33,614 nucleotides of DNA, taken from contig CAMCXM010000023.1 in assembly GCA_945883425.1 (NCBI GenBank), positions 1 through 33,614 of the forward strand. The letters are read 5' to 3'. Below the pieces are notes generated by a model. It was not told where the DNA came from. It worked only from the letters and a program-made list of their open reading frames with translations, and did not search any database. Both the position numbers and the translations under genes were made by a program. This document shows, one piece after another, positions 1 through 8,509 of this stretch; position 1 is the stretch's first letter, and every line of letters begins with the position of its first letter. Source of the stretch: Spirosoma fluviale (GTDB lineage Bacteria; Bacteroidota; Bacteroidia; Cytophagales; Flexibacteraceae).

Positions 1-245
1 CCAGTGAAAGTGGTTTGCCAGCGGGTTTGACCAACTGATATTTTCCTTACACCACCGCCTGTAACCTGAAATTCAGATCCAAAGGGAGAACTGGCCGCAG
101 GAGGATTGGTGTAACCATTCCAATCGCCGGGCATATTCAAGCCCTCCGGGGCATAAATCTGTGCAAATGAAAGGTTAGAGAGTAGAACAAAGAGCAACAA
201 ATTGCTCAGAAGCCAGATCGGCCTCGACTTGTAGAATTTTTCCAT
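1..245 (-). CDS. Secreted protein, N-terminal fragment
   Basis: This is the first 81 codons of a gene that continues beyond the left edge. The ATG lies at 245-243. The protein opens MEKFYKSRPIWLLSNLLLFV, a typical Sec signal peptide with positive residues and then a Leu-rich core, probably cleaved after LSFA near residue 28. The mature part begins QIYAPEGLNMPGDWNGYTNP and continues with a Gly/Thr-rich segment and VRKISVGQTRWQTTF. From memory, this kind of opening occurs at the N-terminus of large secreted Bacteroidota proteins with C-terminal sorting domains, but I cannot assign a family or enzymatic role. The C-terminus, which would confirm type IX secretion, is outside the window. The neighbouring gene at 642-4751 is on the same strand but is separated by a terminator, so the two are probably transcribed separately. 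Confidence 0.75.
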   Translation of the reverse strand, partial: MEKFYKSRPIWLLSNLLLFVLLSNLSFAQIYAPEGLNMPGDWNGYTNPPAASSPFGSEFQVTGGGVRKISVGQTRWQTTFT

Positions 246-585
246 TGGTTAACTGATAATTGGTAAAATGAAATGCTTTGGTCGGAAGTTGACATAAACA
301 CAGATTTTACTCTGAATTAAGCCCATTCCGAACAAACAGTTTCAAATATGCTAGTGCTATTTTTATTAGAATTTCAGATGAATCCAATATATAGATTTAT
401 TTCGCAAAATATAGACCTAAGTATTTGAATATCAATATAAATTGATGCGGTAAAATATGAATGATAAAGCAGATTTAAGTGGATAGGAATTATAGAAAAA
501 ACGGTCACCTTCAATCGCCTTTTTTGTTTCCTGATCAGTTCTGAATTTTGATCCGATGCAAACTCAATCCAGAAATAAGATCAAA
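246..585. other. Intergenic region, AT-rich, no gene seen
   Basis: About 340 bases lie between the start of the left-edge secreted protein and the terminator of the next gene. The stretch is AT-rich and holds no convincing reading frame, RNA gene or tandem repeat. It must contain the promoter of the left-edge gene, but I found no exact TAnnTTTG element on the minus strand near its start. Confidence 0.5.
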
Positions 586-620
586 AAAAAAATGCCGGAA
601 GCTAGCCCCGGCATTTTTTT
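586..620 (-). terminator. Rho-independent terminator of the T9SS substrate gene
   Basis: A perfect stem pairs 586-598 (A-tract plus TGCCGG) with 608-620 (CCGGCA plus T-tract) around a 9-nt loop. The GC part is 6 bp and poly-A/poly-T extends it on both sides, so it could act in both directions. It lies 22 bases past the stop codon of the 1369-residue protein on the minus strand. Confidence 0.85.
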
Positions 621-641
621 GTATTTCAAGTAATCAGTACC

Positions 642-3600
642 TTATCTGACCATCCAGGTTAATGATCGGCTGGTGCCTTTCGTGCCAATTGTAATGTGAT
701 ACATTCCGGAAGGAAGACCCGATGGAAGTGTGATTTCATTTTTACCATTGAGAAACCGAACAGATGGTTGACCAATCCGACGACCCTTCATATCAAACAT
801 AGTCCAGTGAACATCGCCAGGTTTTTCCACATTCAGGAGAAGACTGGCATTTTCATTTCCGTTAACCGGATTTGGTACAATCTGAGCAGAAAAAGAGCCC
901 GGTACAATCGCAGATGACACAAAATCACATATCTGAAATGTAACAGAAACTGTGTCACTGAACTGACAACCGCCTGGAGTTAATACTGAAAGAAAATACT
1001 GGGCAGGTGTCGAAACCGAAATCTGAGGTGTGCTCTGTCCGCTGCTCCATAAATATGATGTCATGCCTGACGGACCTGTCAGTGTATAGTTTGGTGTGAT
1101 GTTACTGCACACCAGTGTGTCTTTTCCAAGCGAAACCGGATTCGCTTCCCGGTTAATTGTCACTTCAGACGTTGCCGCCGTACAAGGCGCATCGGAAACT
1201 GTCCAGCGAAATGTGTTGGTGCCAATTCCCAAACTGGTTACGGAAGTAGTCGGTTGTGAAGGACTTGTTATTGTCCCTGCGCCGGAAACCAATGACCAAA
1301 GTCCCGTTCCGGAAACCGGAACCTGGGCCGATAAGTTTACAGTAGATAAACATACACTTTGGCCGGATCCGGCATTCGAAACCGGTGGTTGCTTGCGGAT
1401 GATCTCGACCGTGTCTTTTGCTGGCGGACAACCAGGCAGGGTTACGGTCCAGATAAATGCATTCACCCCAACAGACAATCCGGTTACACCAGAATTTCGG
1501 TTTGCGGGAGTGGTTACAATTCCTCCTCCTGATAAAACCGACCAGGCTCCTGTTCCTGCTCCAGGTAAGGCAGCTCCCAGAGTCGCTGTTGCAGCACAGA
1601 TGCTTTGGTTGTTACCTGCATTGGCTGAAACTGCTGATGATGTGATGGTTACTTCGTCTGGTGAAGATCCGCAGCCATTGGTCAGTGTCCAGCGAAGAAC
1701 ATTTGCCCCTGCTGACAGCCCGGAAATTGAAGTCGAAAAGCTGGATGCATTGGCAAATGTGGCGGTTCCTGATACAACCGTCCAGACTCCTGTATTTCCA
1801 GTACCCGGATCGTTTCCAGCAAGAGTGGCTGTGGTTCCACAAACGGTTTGATTAGGCCCTGCATTTGAAACCAGGCCCGAAGACGTGATATTGATTGTGT
1901 ATTCTTCAATTTCACCATAGGCATAAGGCCCTGAAGCACAAGGATCTGAAGATGTAATGGCAGTAGTGTTATCGATGATGGCAATTCTCATTCTGCAGTT
2001 ACCGCTCGTGGCATTGGCAGGAATGGAAATGGAATGAGTGGTGGTTGTACCGGCAGAATAGTTTCCAAAAAGGACATTTTCACCCGCATCCGCAAAGTCA
2101 CCGTCCTGATTGAAATCGATCCATGCCATCCGGTTGTAGGACGGAACGGAAGAATTCACCGTAATGCCTAATGGATAGGTATTGCCTTTGCAAAGCGATG
2201 TTGAGGAAGAAGTGAAATCTTCAACATTTCCGCCCATTGGATTTGAGGTAGAAGTTTTGTTGATGGTCCCCAGTGTGATTTTATTGATCCGGTCTGAACC
2301 TGATGAAAAAGTAAATGGTGTTGCACATCGGATCGAAACAGGCACAGAAGTGGAATAAGCTGGATAACAATTTCCGTTTCTTGTGACAACCCTTAGATAC
2401 AGGGTGCTTGTAATGGTTGATGAAAAAACGAGGGTGTCGACAATTCCGGTTGTGGCCTGAAATCCGGTCCATAATACCTGATTGGACGAATACTGATACG
2501 ACACCTCACCTGATCCGCCAACAACCTGTGTTGAAAATGCCTGATTCGACAAAACGCTGGACAAACTTGTGGTCAGAGTTGCCGGAGTTGAGTTACAGTT
2601 TGGATTAAAGGCGCAGACAGCAAAGCTGCCGGTTGTTCCATTGTAACCATATACCCGGATAAAATATTGCTGACCTGATGTAAGTCCCGATAGAAACACT
2701 TCTTCAATTGCTGGAAAGTCGGGGTCGTTACTCGCGGCCAGGTTATCGGCACAACCTATTGATGTGAGCCCGAAACAGCTTCCGGAATACACCTGGATTG
2801 CCCCATCAAAATCGGTGCTGCAAATAAGACGTGCGATGGATGAGTTTCCATTCGCTGTAAATGTGTACCAGACATCATTCGCAGCACCTGGATTTGTACC
2901 TGAACATGCTGTACTTGCAGGTAAAGTTTCAGTGGCACCCGCATTGGTTCCGGCCACACCTGAACAGGTTGTTCCTGGTGTAAGAGTAATTGCATCAAAG
3001 CATTCATCGTTTGCTGGTGGATTCACCACGGCATTGGCATCACGGAATTCGAGTGTAAAATCTCCTGTGGTACCATTCCAGCCAAATACACGCAGGAAAT
3101 AGGTGTTTCCATTGGTCAGATTGCTGATATCCAGATTCTTTTGACCGGTACCTTCTATGTTGGAACAAGCGACGAGGGTGCCATTGGGGCAGGAATTCAT
3201 CTGGATGTCAATCACAAGATCCAGTGTGCCCAATCCATCAAAACGGACGGAATCAATTTCTTCTGTTTTCGTAAATGAATACCAGACATCATTGGCTATC
3301 GGTGAGGTAGATCCTCCGCAGGAAACAGCCGGAATCGTTTGAGTTGCGTTTGCATTGGAACCGTTGGTGATGCTTCCGGATGTGATGGTAATTGCTGCGG
3401 TGCACTCATCATTTGCAGGAAGATTGGCCACCTGCATCAATTGAATCTGAAAGGTTCCTTCCGAACCAACCCCGCTGCCAAAGCTGTACACACGAATATA
3501 GTAAGTGGCTCCCTCTGTCAGATCACCAACAAAGATTTTTTCTATAGAACCAGAAGATCCATTATTCGAACAGCGAACGGCAGCACTGGATGCACAGGTT

Positions 3601-4751
3601 CCGCTGCGTAATTCAACTACAGGATTAAACAGTCCGACAGGTGTTACCTTTACACTGTCCAGACCAGCCACCATCGAGAATTTAAACCATACATCATCGT
3701 CAGAAGAACCAAGGCAGGTGGATGGTGGCAAAGACTGTGAAGCGTCTACCGTTCGTCCATTCTGTTGTCCGGCACTGGCCAACAACTCTGTGGCTCCGGT
3801 ACAGTTATTATTAGTGGGACCCGATTTGATGCGCATAGAAAACTCTCCGGAAGCCCCGTTCCTGGCAAATACCCTTGCGAGATAAATGGTTCCGTTTGTA
3901 AGTGAAGACAAGGAGATTTTCTCAATTAGGGAGGAGCCAGTCTGATCTGAACACAGCAGACTTGTGCCGGCATTACAGTTATTGGATCGAACTTCCAGAA
4001 TTAGATCCACACCCGCGGTGAACGGATACAGAATGAGGCTATCCATGATAGCGGACTTTGTAAATTTATACCAGACATCTTTCGCTGCCGAACTCGTAAA
4101 TCCCTGGCAACTTATAGGAGCAACTGATTGTGTTGCTCCAGCAGATGTGCCAGGCACAGTTCCACCAGAAGTCAGTGTAACCGGGGAAGCACAGTCGTCA
4201 TTGGCGGGAGGAGGCAAAGGAATCCCGGATTTGAGAAGAACTGAAAAAGATGCGACGACTCCATCATAGCCATATACCCTTAATTTATAATTGTCGCCGA
4301 TTGTTAAGCCCAAAGTTGAAAGAGCGATTCCTTCTGTCTGAATGTTGCTGTTGGGTTCTGCAAAATTACCACAGGCAAGGAAATTGAGTGTTCCACAGGT
4401 ACCACTGAACAATTCAATGATGATATCACTGTTTGGATTGGATCCGGGATTCACAATGACACAATCCATCTGGGCTGTGTATGTAAAATTATACCAAACA
4501 TCGTTGGCATTCGGTGAAGCAAACCCGTTGCAGATATTGGGTGCCAGCGATTGAGTAGCCCCTGTATTGTTATCGTTTACTGCAATTCCAAATGTAAGTG
4601 TGGTGGCTCCGGTGCATTCATTGTTAGCAGCAGCCGTTACAGAAACCGGTTGGGGATTTCGATAAGGTTCAAATGTTTCTGCATGGCTCGGAATAAGGGA
4701 TGTGAACAGCAGAAGGAATGTAAAGACGCTTTTGAAGTATTTGATAGTCAT
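642..4751 (-). CDS. Large modular secreted protein with type IX secretion C-terminal sorting domain
   Basis: This 1369-residue exported protein probably sits on the cell surface or is released. Residues 1-25 form a signal peptide ending in a SHA-like site. Five tandem modules of about 125-135 residues follow (roughly 43-175, 183-310, 314-438, 446-569, 580-714). Each has the pattern ANDxC near its start, then ATQSxxPxxC, (A)NDVWYxFT, LxSGxC, a second Cys and YxLRVYGxNG; they resemble bacterial pre-peptidase C-terminal (PPC) beta-domains. Next come an Ig-like segment, a GEVED-type domain (about 872-955; WIDFNQDGDF and GEIEEYTI), three PKD/SprB-like repeats opening NAGxxQxxC (about 963-1202), one further beta domain, and a T9SS type A sorting domain (about 1289-1369; PNP, MYHI, terminal MVR). 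No catalytic domain is visible, so an adhesive or structural role is inferred. The ATG at 4751 is preferred over an in-frame TTG at 4775 because the signal peptide starts there. It has its own terminator downstream and a 265-nt leader region upstream. Confidence 0.85.
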   Translation of the reverse strand: MTIKYFKSVFTFLLLFTSLIPSHAETFEPYRNPQPVSVTAAANNECTGATTLTFGIAVNDNNTGATQSLAPNICNGFASPNANDVWYNFTYTAQMDCVIVNPGSNPNSDIIIELFSGTCGTLNFLACGNFAEPNSNIQTEGIALSTLGLTIGDNYKLRVYGYDGVVASFSVLLKSGIPLPPPANDDCASPVTLTSGGTVPGTSAGATQSVAPISCQGFTSSAAKDVWYKFTKSAIMDSLILYPFTAGVDLILEVRSNNCNAGTSLLCSDQTGSSLIEKISLSSLTNGTIYLARVFARNGASGEFSMRIKSGPTNNNCTGATELLASAGQQNGRTVDASQSLPPSTCLGSSDDDVWFKFSMVAGLDSVKVTPVGLFNPVVELRSGTCASSAAVRCSNNGSSGSIEKIFVGDLTEGATYYIRVYSFGSGVGSEGTFQIQLMQVANLPANDECTAAITITSGSITNGSNANATQTIPAVSCGGSTSPIANDVWYSFTKTEEIDSVRFDGLGTLDLVIDIQMNSCPNGTLVACSNIEGTGQKNLDISNLTNGNTYFLRVFGWNGTTGDFTLEFRDANAVVNPPANDECFDAITLTPGTTCSGVAGTNAGATETLPASTACSGTNPGAANDVWYTFTANGNSSIARLICSTDFDGAIQVYSGSCFGLTSIGCADNLAASNDPDFPAIEEVFLSGLTSGQQYFIRVYGYNGTTGSFAVCAFNPNCNSTPATLTTSLSSVLSNQAFSTQVVGGSGEVSYQYSSNQVLWTGFQATTGIVDTLVFSSTITSTLYLRVVTRNGNCYPAYSTSVPVSIRCATPFTFSSGSDRINKITLGTINKTSTSNPMGGNVEDFTSSSTSLCKGNTYPLGITVNSSVPSYNRMAWIDFNQDGDFADAGENVLFGNYSAGTTTTHSISIPANATSGNCRMRIAIIDNTTAITSSDPCASGPYAYGEIEEYTINITSSGLVSNAGPNQTVCGTTATLAGNDPGTGNTGVWTVVSGTATFANASSFSTSISGLSAGANVLRWTLTNGCGSSPDEVTITSSAVSANAGNNQSICAATATLGAALPGAGTGAWSVLSGGGIVTTPANRNSGVTGLSVGVNAFIWTVTLPGCPPAKDTVEIIRKQPPVSNAGSGQSVCLSTVNLSAQVPVSGTGLWSLVSGAGTITSPSQPTTSVTSLGIGTNTFRWTVSDAPCTAATSEVTINREANPVSLGKDTLVCSNITPNYTLTGPSGMTSYLWSSGQSTPQISVSTPAQYFLSVLTPGGCQFSDTVSVTFQICDFVSSAIVPGSFSAQIVPNPVNGNENASLLLNVEKPGDVHWTMFDMKGRRIGQPSVRFLNGKNEITLPSGLPSGMYHITIGTKGTSRSLTWMVR

Positions 4752-5016
4752 TCTGTAAGGTGTTGAAAGCTGCAAAATAAATGCAAGAACTTGGCAATCA
4801 AAAACAAAACTTATATCCGTTGGGCAGATGTACTATAAAAGCTAAACCAGATGTAAAAATCAGGAGTTTACATGATGTTTGTTTTGCTTTTGGCACCTGC
4901 AATTCAGAACGAGGTGTAAGACCGTAAAAACATTACGAAGCTCTGATCTGAGCAACCTGTATAACAAGTTGAACAGGACCTGAACATTCCTGTCAACATT
5001 ACTTCCGTCTCTGGAA

Positions 5017-5661
5017 TTAATTACCCCAGTTGGCAGGATCCTTGCGCCATTGTTCCAGGGTGGCGATGTCTTTGTCTTTAATGATTCCTTTCTGAAGAGC
5101 AGTGGCAAGAAGACTCAAATAATCGGTCAAAGGAAAGCACTGGATTCCTGCTTTCTCAAATGCTTCCCAGGCCTGAGGAAAACCGTATGTAAAAACCGAA
5201 ACCATTCCCAATACTTCTGCTCCGGCCTCTTGTAATGCTTCAACTGCCTTCAAAGAACTTTTACCTGTTGAAATAAGGTCTTCAACCACTACTACTTTCT
5301 GGCCTTCATGAACTTGTCCTTCAATCATGTTTTTTAAGCCATGGCCTTTGGCTTCTGAGCGCACGTAGACGAAAGGAATTCCTATTTCATCCGCTGCCAA
5401 TGCACCCTGAGGAATCCCACCTGTAGCAACACCAGCAATGCACTCTACTGTAGGGAAATTGTTCACAATCAGTGATATCAACTGATTTTTTATGTAGGTC
5501 CTTACTTGCGGAAAAGACAACGTCACCCGGTTGTCAGTATAAATAGGTGCCTTCCAACCGGAAGCCCAAACGTAAGGTTGCTTGAGATTAAGCTTCACCG
5601 CCTGGCAATCGAGTAAAAATCCAGCCACATTGTTGGCTACCTGCTGTTGGAAAATCTGCAT
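5017..5661 (-). CDS. pyrE: Orotate phosphoribosyltransferase
   Basis: This cytosolic enzyme joins orotate to PRPP to give orotidine 5'-monophosphate, the fifth step of de novo pyrimidine synthesis. The 214-residue length is normal for the family. The PRPP-binding signature is clear at VVVVEDLISTGKSSL (about residues 123-137). Upstream, YVWASGWKAPIYTDNR matches the orotate/PRPP N-terminal loop, and GVATGGIPQGALAA matches the conserved active-site region. The ATG at 5661 gives the expected N-terminus, with an exact TAnnTTTG element about 32 bases upstream on the same strand, so pyrE probably has its own promoter although it follows folD by only 90 bases. I saw no strong terminator after it; a weak imperfect hairpin lies at 4968-4997. 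Confidence 0.96.
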   Translation of the reverse strand: MQIFQQQVANNVAGFLLDCQAVKLNLKQPYVWASGWKAPIYTDNRVTLSFPQVRTYIKNQLISLIVNNFPTVECIAGVATGGIPQGALAADEIGIPFVYVRSEAKGHGLKNMIEGQVHEGQKVVVVEDLISTGKSSLKAVEALQEAGAEVLGMVSVFTYGFPQAWEAFEKAGIQCFPLTDYLSLLATALQKGIIKDKDIATLEQWRKDPANWGN

Positions 5662-5692
5662 TGGTCTTTCGGTAATTCGGTAATAGGGAAGG

Positions 5693-5700
5693 CAAAAGTA
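5693..5700 (-). promoter_or_regulatory. Putative Bacteroidota -7 promoter element of pyrE
   Basis: On the minus strand this reads TACTTTTG, an exact match to TAnnTTTG, the -7 element used by the primary sigma factor of Bacteroidota. It lies 31 bases before the pyrE ATG, leaving a leader of about 25 nt. No clear -33 TTG was found at the usual spacing, so confidence is moderate. Confidence 0.5.
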
Positions 5701-5751
5701 GGTGATATTGACTTTGAACCGTTAATTCTGTTCAAATTTTTGAAAACAAGA

Positions 5752-6636
5752 TCAGGTTAGACCCATCTGTTGGCGGGCAGCCAGCAGTGTATTTTGCATC
5801 AGAGCCGTTATGGTCATTGGTCCGACACCTCCCGGAACCGGTGTGATGGCACTGCATTTTGGTGCAACTTCATCATAGGCCACGTCACCTACCAGGCGGT
5901 ATCCAGATTTACGTGTTTCATCCGGAATGCGGCTGAGACCCACATCAATAACAATGGCACCATCTTTCACCATTTCTTTTTTCACAAACTCTGGGATTCC
6001 CAGGGCTGCTACCAGAATGTCTGCCTGTCGTGAAATGTCTGCCAGATTTTGGGATTTGCTATGGCAAACCGTCACTGTTGCATTGCCAGGCTTAGAGTTC
6101 CGGGACAACAGGAGGCTCATTGGCAATCCTACGATCTGACTTCGCCCTAATATCACCACATGTTTCCCTTCGGTTTCAATATTATAGTATTCCATCAGTT
6201 TGATGATTCCCCAAGGTGTGGCTGAAGCGAAAGCGGGCAGCCCTTTCGCCATTTTTCCAAGATTAACAGGATGAAATCCGTCCACATCTTTCGAGGGATC
6301 CACCCTTTCAATCACTTTGTTTACATCAATATGAGCCGGCAATGGCAGCTGAACAATGAAACCATGCAGGTCCGAGTCCTGATTGAGTTTGTCAATTTCA
6401 AGAAGCAATTGCTGCTCTGTAATGGTTGGTTCAAACCGGATCAGACTTGACTGAAATCCGACCTTCCGGCAGGTTTCCATTTTAGCTGCCACATAGGTTT
6501 CGCTGGGGCCGCTGTTGCCAACCAAAATGGCAGCGAGATGTGGCTTTTTGCCGGTTTTGGCTTCAAATTCAAGGCTTTCGGCCTTAAGTTGTTCCTGATA
6601 ATAATTGGAAGCTTGTTTTCCGTCGAGTATCTGCAT
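5752..6636 (-). CDS. folD: Bifunctional methylenetetrahydrofolate dehydrogenase/cyclohydrolase
   Basis: This cytosolic enzyme interconverts 5,10-methylene-THF, 5,10-methenyl-THF and 10-formyl-THF, supplying one-carbon units for purines and formyl-methionine. At 294 residues it has the standard length. The catalytic YxxxK is visible as Y48-K52 (YVAAK). Other hallmarks are DVDGFHPVNLGKM, the NADP-binding GRSQIVGLPM and the C-terminal PVPGGVGPMT. The ATG at 6636 fits family N-termini (MQILDGKQAS). A longer frame running into lepA is an artefact. The gene starts 46 bases after the lepA stop, and a hairpin with a T-tract ends only 7 bases before this ATG, so folD expression depends on read-through, a promoter inside lepA, or the hairpin acting as a control element. 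Confidence 0.96.
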   Translation of the reverse strand: MQILDGKQASNYYQEQLKAESLEFEAKTGKKPHLAAILVGNSGPSETYVAAKMETCRKVGFQSSLIRFEPTITEQQLLLEIDKLNQDSDLHGFIVQLPLPAHIDVNKVIERVDPSKDVDGFHPVNLGKMAKGLPAFASATPWGIIKLMEYYNIETEGKHVVILGRSQIVGLPMSLLLSRNSKPGNATVTVCHSKSQNLADISRQADILVAALGIPEFVKKEMVKDGAIVIDVGLSRIPDETRKSGYRLVGDVAYDEVAPKCSAITPVPGGVGPMTITALMQNTLLAARQQMGLT

Positions 6637-6643
6637 AGCGTAT

Positions 6644-6674
6644 AAAAAACCAAACCCTTCTTTGTGAAGGGTTT
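6644..6674 (-). terminator. Hairpin plus T-tract between lepA and folD
   Basis: On the minus strand the arms AAACCCTTC (6674-6666) and GAAGGGTTT (6661-6653) pair perfectly over 9 bp around a short loop. GG and six T residues follow at 6650-6645. This is a good rho-independent terminator for lepA, placed so close to the folD start (ATG at 6636) that it also forms most of the folD leader. Confidence 0.75.
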
Positions 6675-6682
6675 GAGATAAA

Positions 6683-8470
6683 TCAATCAAGTTTAAGGAC
6701 TGCCATAAATGCTTCCTGCGGGATTTCGACATTACCCACCTGGCGCATTCTCTTCTTCCCTTTTTTCTGTTTTTCCAAGAGTTTTCGCTTTCGGCTGATG
6801 TCACCACCGTAGCATTTGGCCAATACATCTTTCCGCATTGCCTTCACCGTTTCACGGGCAATTACTTTTGCTCCGATGGCTGCCTGTACAGCGATCTCAA
6901 ACATTTGGCGGGGAATGAGCTCTTTCAGTTTTTCGCAAAGTCGCTTACCCCATTCGTAAGCTTTATCACGGTGAACAATGGCCGACAAGGCATCCACTTT
7001 GTCGCCGTTGAGCATAATATCCAGTTTCACCATCGTACTCGCTCTGAAACCAATCAGTTCGTAATCCAGTGATGCATAGCCTCTTGATATGGTTTTTAGC
7101 TTATCAAAAAAGTCAAATACAATTTCAGAAAGAGGAAGCTCGAACATCAGTTCTACTCTGTCCTGAGTGAGGTAAACCTGGTTTTTGATAACCCCCCTCT
7201 TGTCCATACAAAGTCCGATGATACCACCCACATAATCCGATTTGGTGATGATTTGTGCCTTGATAAAAGGTTCTTCGACCCGGTCAAGGAAATTTGGATC
7301 AGGCAATTCACTTGGTGCATTTACCACCAGAAGCTCATTTTTAGTTGTGTAAGCCCTGAACTGAACTGATGGAACGGTTGTAATTACCGTCATGTCAAAT
7401 TCCCGTTCGAGTCTTTCCTGTACAATTTCCATGTGCAGCATTCCAAGGAAACCGCATCGGAATCCGAATCCAAGGGCTGCTGATGTTTCTGGTTCCCAAA
7501 CCAAAGAAGCGTCATTTAATTGGAGCTTCTCCATGGAAGCACGCAGTTCTTCGAATTCGGAAGTTTCAACGGGATAAATCCCCGCAAATACCATGGGCTT
7601 CACATCTTCAAAACCTTGAATGGCAAGCTCACAGGGTCGTTGTGTGTGGGTAATGGTATCACCTACCTTTACCTCTTTTGCCTCCTTAATTCCGGAAATC
7701 AGATAGCCAACATTTCCGGCATACATGGTGGTCTGGGCTTCCTGATTCAGTTTCAGAATTCCGATTTCATCGGCATAGTACTCTTTTCCTGTGGCCATAA
7801 ATTTTACTTTATCACCTTTGGAAATGGTTCCGTTGAATATCCGGAAATACACTTCAATTCCACGGAAGGAGTTGTAAACGGAATCAAAAATCAATGCTTG
7901 TAAAGGACTGTCGATGCTGCCTTTTGGTGCAGGTACCCGTTCAACAACTGCGTTCAGGATATCTTCAATTCCAATGCCCGCTTTTCCGGATGCACGAATA
8001 ATGTCTTCCCGTTTACATCCCAGAAGTTCCACCATTTCGTCTGTCACTTCATCAGGCATTGCACCGGGCAGGTCAATTTTATTCAGGACGGGAATAATTT
8101 CCAGATCATTTCCCATAGCCAGATAGAGATTGGAAATGGTCTGAGCTTCAATCCCCTGTGAGGCATCTACCAGCAGGAGTGCTCCTTCACAGGCTGCTAT
8201 CGAGCGGGAAACTTCATATGAAAAGTCCACATGCCCCGGCGTATCGATCAGGTTGAAAACATAGTTTTCACCTTTATATATATAATTCATCTGGATGGCG
8301 TGGCTCTTAATGGTAATTCCACGCTCTCGTTCCAGATCCATATCGTCCAATAGCTGGGCCTGCATTTGCCGCTTATCAACCGTGTGGGTAAACTCAAGCA
8401 GCCGGTCGGCCAATGTGCTCTTCCCGTGGTCAATATGTGCAATGATGCAGAAATTTCGAATATTCTTCAT
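6683..8470 (-). CDS. lepA: Elongation factor 4 (ribosome back-translocase LepA)
   Basis: LepA/EF4 is a ribosome-bound translational GTPase implicated in back-translocation, initiation and 30S biogenesis. The 595-residue length is typical. The GTPase motifs are all present: G1 AHIDHGKST (about 11-19), the RERGITIKS switch I region, G3 DTPGHVDF and G4 NKIDLPGA. Domain II, the EF-G-like domains and the LepA-specific C-terminal domain follow, with [20 protein letters not shown] and [20 protein letters not shown] near the end. The gene starts 39 bases after the wzc stop on the same strand, so it may be cotranscribed with the exopolysaccharide export genes. It is closed by the hairpin/T-tract at 6644-6674. 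Confidence 0.98.
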   Translation of the reverse strand: MKNIRNFCIIAHIDHGKSTLADRLLEFTHTVDKRQMQAQLLDDMDLERERGITIKSHAIQMNYIYKGENYVFNLIDTPGHVDFSYEVSRSIAACEGALLLVDASQGIEAQTISNLYLAMGNDLEIIPVLNKIDLPGAMPDEVTDEMVELLGCKREDIIRASGKAGIGIEDILNAVVERVPAPKGSIDSPLQALIFDSVYNSFRGIEVYFRIFNGTISKGDKVKFMATGKEYYADEIGILKLNQEAQTTMYAGNVGYLISGIKEAKEVKVGDTITHTQRPCELAIQGFEDVKPMVFAGIYPVETSEFEELRASMEKLQLNDASLVWEPETSAALGFGFRCGFLGMLHMEIVQERLEREFDMTVITTVPSVQFRAYTTKNELLVVNAPSELPDPNFLDRVEEPFIKAQIITKSDYVGGIIGLCMDKRGVIKNQVYLTQDRVELMFELPLSEIVFDFFDKLKTISRGYASLDYELIGFRASTMVKLDIMLNGDKVDALSAIVHRDKAYEWGKRLCEKLKELIPRQMFEIAVQAAIGAKVIARETVKAMRKDVLAKCYGGDISRKRKLLEKQKKGKKRMRQVGNVEIPQEAFMAVLKLD

Positions 8471-8509
8471 TAGGTAAAGTTCGTAAGTAGTTGATTTTGG
8501 AAGGTCCGG

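Noticed and set aside
1096-1851. A 251-codon plus-strand open frame inside the large secreted protein
   Set aside because: It is antisense to repeats with strong family similarity, has no recognisable domain and arises from the codon bias of the minus-strand gene.
4968-4997. Hairpin after pyrE as a terminator
   Set aside because: The stem has a bulge and there is no T-run; it could be chance in a 265-base gap.
6637-6828. N-terminal extension of FolD into lepA
   Set aside because: The extra 64 residues are lepA read in another frame, and family members begin at MQILDG.
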